Part shown: positions 59,130 through 64,000 of the stretch, piece by piece
Numbering within the stretch: position 1 is the stretch's first letter
How the letters are laid out: the number at the start of each line of letters is the position of its first letter
NCBI RefSeq assembly: GCF_000337815.1
Contig: NZ_AOLN01000010.1
Span: 157,794-221,793, forward strand
DNA from: Haloferax mucosum ATCC BAA-1512
GTDB taxonomy: Archaea; Halobacteriota; Halobacteria; Halobacteriales; Haloferacaceae
Direction: 5' to 3'
DNA length: 64,000 bases
Position numbers and translations under genes: made by a program
The notes under the pieces: generated by a model
The model's database searches: none
What the model was told of the DNA's origin: nothing
Seen by the model: the letters and a program-made list of their open reading frames with translations, nothing else

Positions 59130-61273
59130 GCGGGTCTCGTCGCGCGATTCTCCTCGTCGGTCTCTCGTCGAGCCTCGTGGGCGTTTTCTTCCTCGTGTCG
59201 CCAGCGCTCGGGAACGCTGTCTCTCCGACGGGTGTCGTACGCACCGCGCCCGTCGCTTTCATCGGCGTTCTCACCGTCGTGCTCGCGGTCGTCTCTCTCG
59301 TCGGCGACGGTGTCGATATTCCGTCGCTGTCAACGTCAGACGGGACTCGACCGACCGCCGCGACCGAACCCCCGTCGCCCGAACGCCGCCCGCGGTACGA
59401 ACACCCCGGCGCGACGTTCGCACGGCGGCTTGACGCGATTTCGTGGACCGACCGGCGAGAAGACGAACCGACGGCGCGTCTCGAACTTCGTTCCGAACTC
59501 CGCGAGATGGCGACCGCTATCCTCTTGCGGCGCGAACAGGTGACTCGCGCGGAAATCGAAGCGCGACTGGACGATGGCAGATGGACCGACGACCCGTCTG
59601 CGGCGGCGTTTTTCACCGACGACGCTGTTCCGTCACTCTCGCCTCGACAGCGACTTCGCTCGCTTTGGAGTGGTGAACCGCCGTTCGCTCAACGGGCGCG
59701 ACACGCTGTCGCCGAACTCGCAACCCGGGCCGGTGACACCCCCGTCGCTCCTGTGTTTGCCGACGCCGCGAAAGCCTCTCTCGACGACGCTCCACCCGTG
59801 ACGACACGTCAATACGCATCCGTATCGTCCGACTCGGGTTCCCCTGAGAACGCTGTCGGTACCGACGATGTTGGCGGTGTTGACGATGCCGAGAATTTCG
59901 ACGATGCGGACCATGCCGACGCCGAGCGAACACGGCCCATCCAAGAATCGACACGTGGGACGAGCGGAGTGACCGCGGCGGCGCTCGTAGCTGGCGGTCT
60001 CGGAATCATCACACTGCGCCCAGCACTACTTCTCCTCGCGCTGTTCGGAGCCACCATCTCTGGCTACTCACGAATAGCCTCCTTGCCGCCGGAGACGGTC
60101 GCTATCACGAGAACCGTCAGCGACACTGACCCCACAGCCGGACAGGAAATCGACGTGACCGTCTCGATTCGGAATACTGGCGACGTGACGCTCACAGACC
60201 TCCGACTCATCGACGGCGTTCCCGCCGGGTTGACCGTCTCGGAGGGGTCGCCGCGCTTTACCACCGCGCTTCGACCGGGTATGGAGGTGACGCTTTCGTA
60301 CACCGTCGAAGCCGCGCATGGTGTCCACACGTTCGACCCCGCCCTTCTGGTCACCCGCGACGTGTCCGGGACCCAAAAGCGCGAGTCGCTCTGTTCGGAT
60401 TCGTCAACGACGGTTGTCTGTCGCCGACCCGAAACACCTCTCGCCGAGACCCGATTTCGGCAACAGACGACGGCCCATTCGGGTCAAGCACTGTCAGAGA
60501 CGACCGGAGCGGGCGTTACGTTTCATTCGGTTCGTGAGTTCCGGCCGGGCGACCCACTCTCTCGAATCGACTGGAAACGGAAGGCGAAGACGGGTGAGTT
60601 CACGACCATCGACTTCCGGGAACGACGTCGCAAGACGGTTCTCCTCCTCATCGACGCCCGCGCCGAGACCTATCTCGCGGCGAACGGCTGTGACGGGCCA
60701 CTCGTCCAACGGAGTGCCACTGTCGGTCTGTCGCTCGCGTCGCACTACCTGTCGGAAGACATTCCGGTCGGTCTCACCGCGCTTTCGCCGCGGGCCTGCT
60801 GGCTGTCGCCGAACACTGGCGACGCGCACCGACGCCGCATTCGTGAGACGTTGGCCGGCGACCCCGGCTCCGGCTCCGGCTCCGGCTTCGGTTCCGCCCA
60901 CTCTCCTGTTTCTGGCTCCGGGTCGGACTCGGATTCCGCGTTCGCGTGGCACGCGCCTGCCGCCACGTTCGATGCGACCGAAGTAGTCCGCGAGATTCAC
61001 CAGCGCGCACCCGTAGACGCGGAAATTCTGTTTATCTCACCGCTCTTTGACGACGAAGCGGTTTCCGTCGCACGTCGTCTCGACGCCTATGGACGTACGA
61101 TTTCAGTTCTCAGCCCCGACCCAACGGCTTCGATGTCGCCGCTCTCGTGTGGCACCGGGTACGCGTCGCTCACGCGGCGACTCCGGTGTAGCGACCTCCG
61201 GGGCGCTGGTATTCCTGTCACCGAGTGGGGCCCGTCCGAATCGCTCGCGGAGGTGCTGAGTCGTGGCCCGTAG
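59126..61273 (+). CDS. DUF58 domain protein
   Basis: 715 residues. An N-terminal membrane pair (AILLVGLSSSLVGVFFLVSP, VAFIGVLTVVLAVVSLVGDG), a long acidic/hydrophilic region, and two more segments near residue 285-315. A DUF11-like Ig-like domain (AGQEIDVTVSIRNTGDVTLT) follows. The DUF58 core is at about 460-600 (GVTFHSVREFRPGDPLSRID then WKRKAKTGEFTTIDFRERRR). An acidic Gly/Ser run (GSGSGSGFGSAHSPVSGSGS) interrupts the late part. It is coupled to the DUF4129 gene and to the next gene. Role of the DUF58 cassette in archaea is unknown. Confidence 0.9.
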   Translation: MSGSRRAILLVGLSSSLVGVFFLVSPALGNAVSPTGVVRTAPVAFIGVLTVVLAVVSLVGDGVDIPSLSTSDGTRPTAATEPPSPERRPRYEHPGATFARRLDAISWTDRREDEPTARLELRSELREMATAILLRREQVTRAEIEARLDDGRWTDDPSAAAFFTDDAVPSLSPRQRLRSLWSGEPPFAQRARHAVAELATRAGDTPVAPVFADAAKASLDDAPPVTTRQYASVSSDSGSPENAVGTDDVGGVDDAENFDDADHADAERTRPIQESTRGTSGVTAAALVAGGLGIITLRPALLLLALFGATISGYSRIASLPPETVAITRTVSDTDPTAGQEIDVTVSIRNTGDVTLTDLRLIDGVPAGLTVSEGSPRFTTALRPGMEVTLSYTVEAAHGVHTFDPALLVTRDVSGTQKRESLCSDSSTTVVCRRPETPLAETRFRQQTTAHSGQALSETTGAGVTFHSVREFRPGDPLSRIDWKRKAKTGEFTTIDFRERRRKTVLLLIDARAETYLAANGCDGPLVQRSATVGLSLASHYLSEDIPVGLTALSPRACWLSPNTGDAHRRRIRETLAGDPGSGSGSGFGSAHSPVSGSGSDSDSAFAWHAPAATFDATEVVREIHQRAPVDAEILFISPLFDDEAVSVARRLDAYGRTISVLSPDPTASMSPLSCGTGYASLTRRLRCSDLRGAGIPVTEWGPSESLAEVLSRGP

Positions 61274-61775
61274 GGTCCCATGGATATCAGACGACGCGCC
61301 GCCGCTCGTAAGCAGTAGCGTCGCGCTTCTCTCGGCCACCGTCGCGCTCGTCCTCACTGCTGTCTCGACGTACACGCTCGCGGCTGGCGCACTCGGAGCC
61401 GTCGTCGCCCTCGTCGGCTTCACCCGCGGGTCTCGCGGCACACACGCGTTGGGAACGGCGCTCCTCGCAGGTTCGATTGTGCTCGCCGGGATGCTCGGGG
61501 TCGCCCCGCGATTTCTCCTCGCCGCCGCGTGCTTCGCTCTCGTCTCGTGGGACGTCGGTCGCAACGGATTCAGCATCGTGGCGGAGGTCGGAAGCGAGGC
61601 TCCGACGCTCCGTATCGAGCTGTTACACGCAGTCAGCAGTACCGTCGTGTTCGCGCTCGGTTCGAGCGTCGGTTACGCGGTGTTTCTCACTGCAACGGGG
61701 ACCCAGTCAGTCCTCGCGCTCCTCGCTCTGCTCGTCGGCTCTGTCGCGTTGTCGATAGCGTTACAGGGCGAGTAA
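61263..61775 (+). CDS. Polytopic membrane protein of the DUF58 cassette (DUF7519-like)
   Basis: 170 residues starting at GTG 61263, 11 bases inside the DUF58 gene. Six short membrane segments (SSSVALLSATVALVLTAVST, AGALGAVVALVGFTRGSRGT, ALLAGSIVLAGMLGVAPRFL, VFALGSSVGYAVFLTATGTQ, VLALLALLVGSVALSIALQG). A matching small membrane protein follows DUF58 in other haloarchaea. Function unknown. Confidence 0.75.
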   Translation: MARRVPWISDDAPPLVSSSVALLSATVALVLTAVSTYTLAAGALGAVVALVGFTRGSRGTHALGTALLAGSIVLAGMLGVAPRFLLAAACFALVSWDVGRNGFSIVAEVGSEAPTLRIELLHAVSSTVVFALGSSVGYAVFLTATGTQSVLALLALLVGSVALSIALQGE

Positions 61776-61969
61776 CACGCCCGGCTTCGTCGTCAGTATG
61801 GTTCAATAATTCACAAAAAGGCGTGAAGTCTCTCGCGGTACTCTCGTCGGGCTGTCGATGACAGCGATTATCGTAGCGTTTGCAACTGGTGACGCATCCG
61901 ATCGAACGACAGCGGTCGGTCGAGTGTGAACTGACTCGCAAACGCTACTATCGCTCCGTCGTCTCGCGT

Positions 61970-62743
61970 TTATCGTCGTCTCTTGTGTTCCGAAAGCGGT
62001 TGTTCGACTCGCGCGAGAGAGCGCGCGTAGAGGAACGTGATAATGGAGTCGAGACGGGACGCAGTCGCCTCTTTGACCGAGTGGTGTGACCCGCATCCAC
62101 GGTGAGCACCACAGAGGTATATCTTCGACCCCGCCGCGGTGTTCACGATTCGTCGTTGTAGCTCTTCGTCGATATGCTCGCCGTCGTCGTATCCTTGGAT
62201 GCGCTCCGTGATCTCCTCGAAATTTTCGAACAGTTGGTTCAGCGTTTCTCCGTAGATTCGGTAGTACGCCTCGGGTTCGATCGTTTCGTCATCTTCGAAG
62301 ACGTTCTCTTCGTGGAGCGTTTCCTCGGAGAGATACTGCAGGTGATAGTCCCCGTACTGGAGGTCAACGCTGTCCGAATCGACTTTTCGAGCCGTCGAGA
62401 GCGCGTCGGCGTAGCCGTCGAACCCCATCCCGCAGTAGAACCCGAGTTCCTGTGCGCCTCCTTTCATCCCGAGATACTCTTCGGTTTCGGGTGCCCGGGG
62501 GTCGATTGGGAGGTTCGTGCCGTACTCGTTTTCGACGTAGAACCGACTCCACGTCGGTCGCTTTGCTTCGATTTCGTCGATACCTACCACGTCAGCCAGT
62601 CGGAAAATCCAGTCCCCGCCGAGCACCTTGTTTGCGAACCGAACGCGTTCGAAGTAGCTTTTGTCCGCGACGCGGTCTCTATATTCGAGGGCGCGTTCCA
62701 TCGATCCGATTGCCGTTGCGTGTTTGAACGTCAGTGGCGTCAT
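61970..62743 (-). CDS. Soluble protein, unrecognised, with Cys/His cluster
   Basis: 257 residues, rich in aromatic residues, no signal or membrane segment. A late cluster SKIYLCGAHRGCGSHHSVKE has two Cys and three His that could bind a metal. Other stretches are MTPLTFKHATAIGSMERALE, YYRIYGETLNQLFENFEEIT and EELQRRIVNTAAGSKIYLCG. I do not recognise it. Convergent with the DUF58 cassette and upstream of a 214-base AT-rich gap. Confidence 0.7.
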   Translation of the reverse strand: MTPLTFKHATAIGSMERALEYRDRVADKSYFERVRFANKVLGGDWIFRLADVVGIDEIEAKRPTWSRFYVENEYGTNLPIDPRAPETEEYLGMKGGAQELGFYCGMGFDGYADALSTARKVDSDSVDLQYGDYHLQYLSEETLHEENVFEDDETIEPEAYYRIYGETLNQLFENFEEITERIQGYDDGEHIDEELQRRIVNTAAGSKIYLCGAHRGCGSHHSVKEATASRLDSIITFLYARSLARVEQPLSEHKRRR

Positions 62744-62957
62744 ACCAGTTATACATTCTATTGTGTATGATAAATAACTATTCTAGAAATTCTTACTATT
62801 CTGAACATTTACAATTTTTCAAATATTGTTCTCTATCTAGTATCCCAGTAACTGTGTATAGAGCCGGGAAATACAATTTCCACGAACTATCGACTATCGC
62901 ATAGTTTCCTAAAATCAAAAACCAAATATGTATAATTGGTCTGTATAGTCAGATTAA

Positions 62958-63650
62958 TTATTTACTCGAACAGATGATTTGCCGTGCCGTCTCCGTGGGC
63001 AATCGTGGTTGACCAGTCGCCGTCGAAACGACGAGTAGCCCGATTGGGGTCCGTTCTTCGACGGTAATCGTGTCGCCCGGTTCGAGTCCCCTACTTGCGA
63101 GATATTCGAGTGTTTCGCGGTCTCCTGCCAAGATACGCTGAATCGTGACTGTCGTGTCTTCGTCTACGGTATCGAGATGCACCATCTCTCGTTCGGTGGG
63201 TACGTCGAGATTCGCGTCTGGAATCGGGTCGCCGTGGGGGTCGGCTTTCGGGTTGGAGAGGAACGATTCGAGCGAGGTCGTAAACCGCCGGCTGACGTGG
63301 TGTTCGAGGCGATCACACTCGTCGTGGACCTCTCCCCAACCGTAGCCGAGACACTCGACGAGGAACGTTTCGAGGAGGCGATGGTTCCGGACGAGTCGCA
63401 GTGCGACTTCTCTTCCGGACTCCGTGAGCGCAACCGGTCGGTGCGGTTCCCGGTCTATCAGCCCCCGGTCCGTTAGCCTCGAAAAGATACTTGATACCGA
63501 CGGCGGTTCGACGTCGAGTTCTGCGGCCAACTCCGAGGTCGATACGCGTTCGCCCGTCGTCTCTTGGAGTCGGTAGATTCCGACGACGGCATCTTCCATC
63601 GCAACGGTGAGTTCGCGCAAAGTCGTCTCTGCGGCGCTCTTGGGTGGCAT
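62958..63650 (-). CDS. DtxR family metal-dependent transcriptional regulator
   Basis: 230 residues. The N-terminal winged helix (VGIYRLQETTGERVSTSELA, AELDVEPPSVSSIFSRLTDR followed by GLIDREPHRPVALTESGREV) is the DtxR/MntR DNA-binding domain. The dimer/metal domain (LETFLVECLGYGWGEVHDEC, DRLEHHVSRRFTTSLESFLS) has the metal-binding Glu/Cys/His pattern. A FeoA/SH3-like C-terminus (LEPGDTITVEERTPIGLLVV) is present. Likely represses iron or manganese uptake genes. TTAG-N6-CTAA sites at 16573 and 63935 are candidate targets. Confidence 0.95.
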   Translation of the reverse strand: MPPKSAAETTLRELTVAMEDAVVGIYRLQETTGERVSTSELAAELDVEPPSVSSIFSRLTDRGLIDREPHRPVALTESGREVALRLVRNHRLLETFLVECLGYGWGEVHDECDRLEHHVSRRFTTSLESFLSNPKADPHGDPIPDANLDVPTEREMVHLDTVDEDTTVTIQRILAGDRETLEYLASRGLEPGDTITVEERTPIGLLVVSTATGQPRLPTETARQIICSSK

Positions 63651-63934
63651 CAGTTACCTGGCTCCGGTAGCGGACAGTTCCGTGTTTTTCGTGCGGCGTT
63701 CGTCCGACCCGAAAGGAGTCTGCTGGCCGCGAAACTGACGTGACTGGTTCTTACGATAGACCGCCTACAGTATCTCTCTAAACACGCATGCCGCTTTTCG
63801 ACGTTTGGAAGTATCGAAGCTCTGTTACTCCTGCTCGCGTCCGGAGCGCTGTGTCTCTGTTGTCCTTCCATAGGTCTCTTGCTGGCTATTGATTCTCTAC
63901 CAAAATATAAAATAATATCTACCAAAGATATTAA

Positions 63935-63948
63935 TTAGCCATGTCTAA
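63935..63948. promoter_or_regulatory. TTAG-N6-CTAA palindrome (DtxR-like) spanning a start codon
   Basis: TTAGCCATGTCTAA, extended to AATTAG-CCATGT-CTAATT (63933-63950) with perfect 6-base arms. It has the same geometry as the site at 16573 and includes the ATG at 63941 of the last gene, so a bound regulator would block a leaderless promoter. A TATA-like ATATAAAATA lies near 63905-63914, about 30 bases upstream of the ATG. Confidence 0.6.
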
Positions 63949-64000
63949 TTTAATTGGTCATATTATACCCTGGTTCGAATCTGTGAATGAGTTCTCTATC
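63941..64000 (+). CDS. Start of a divergent, leaderless gene (runs off the right edge)
   Basis: From ATG 63941 the frame MSNLIGHIIPWFESVNEFSI is open to the end of the window (20 codons). It begins like a membrane protein but is too short to assign. The start lies within a DtxR-like palindrome with a TATA-like box at the correct distance for a leaderless transcript. Divergent from the DtxR gene, about 290 bases apart, so a metal-regulated transport gene is a plausible guess. Confidence 0.5.
   Translation, partial: MSNLIGHIIPWFESVNEFSI

Noticed and set aside
63960..63985. tRNA T-arm-like GGTTCGAATC near the right edge
   Set aside because: No acceptor, D or anticodon arm around it; it lies within an open reading frame.

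Overview
The window looks like a piece of a halophilic archaeon's genome (class Halobacteria, probably a Haloferax-like member of the Haloferacales). The reasons are very acidic proteins, GC-rich genes with AT-rich intergenic DNA, many Tat (twin-arginine) lipoproteins, an Orc1/Cdc6 initiator beside ORB-like repeats, a TATA-binding protein, a Bat-type HTH regulator and mostly leaderless starts. The genus is an inference. The mix of an origin, a TBP paralogue, transporters and a conjugation-like cluster would fit a megaplasmid or a secondary-origin region of a chromosome. I saw no tRNA, rRNA, CRISPR array, integrase or intact transposase.

Layout. 1-1612: replication origin, with a partial orc1/cdc6 gene, eight ORB-like boxes and a TBP gene. 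1863-5339: a translationally coupled tenA-tenA-SSS symporter operon (likely thiamine precursor salvage) and a flavin/F420-type oxidoreductase-like protein. 5883-11838: FemAB-like acyltransferase, an alpha/alpha-barrel protein, an AlkP-superfamily phosphodiesterase and a sugar-phosphate isomerase-like protein. 11925-17134: a MITE-like element, an aldo/keto reductase, Spo0M, TetR, a Tat iron-complex-type binding protein with a DtxR-like operator, and two decayed gene relics. 17135-17959: an AT-rich, gene-free border.

17960-30267 is the most unusual part: a type IV secretion (T4SS)-like gene set. It has a PrgI/VirB3-like protein, a VirB4 split into two genes, a VirB2-like pilin, a membrane-anchored Lon-type (S16) peptidase, a Tat-independent surface protein and three VirB6/TrbL-like polytopic proteins. 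The last VirB6-like gene has a long variable C-terminal region. It is followed by a small acidic protein and then by a partial second copy of part of the VirB6 C-terminal region, sharing a 63-bp identical stretch. This arrangement resembles polymorphic toxin loci with orphan modules. No relaxase or VirD4 coupling protein is visible.

30630-48147 holds ordinary accessory metabolism and transport: alpha/beta hydrolase, Bat-type regulator, archaeal ATPase with a palindrome upstream, PLP decarboxylase, an ABC-2 exporter, a PQQ beta-propeller protein, and a complete dipeptide-type ABC importer (A, B, C, D, F) in one orientation. 48640-55840 is mainly small membrane proteins, lipoproteins and a second ABC-2 exporter. 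56153-58123 encodes two neighbouring Tat-exported paralogues sharing a domain, one with a 200-residue secreted C-terminal extension. 58284-61775 is a coupled DUF4129-DUF58-membrane protein cassette. The end carries an unrecognised 257-residue protein, a DtxR-family metalloregulator and the start of a divergent leaderless gene. That start codon sits inside a palindrome of the same geometry (TTAG-N6-CTAA) as the operator at 16573.
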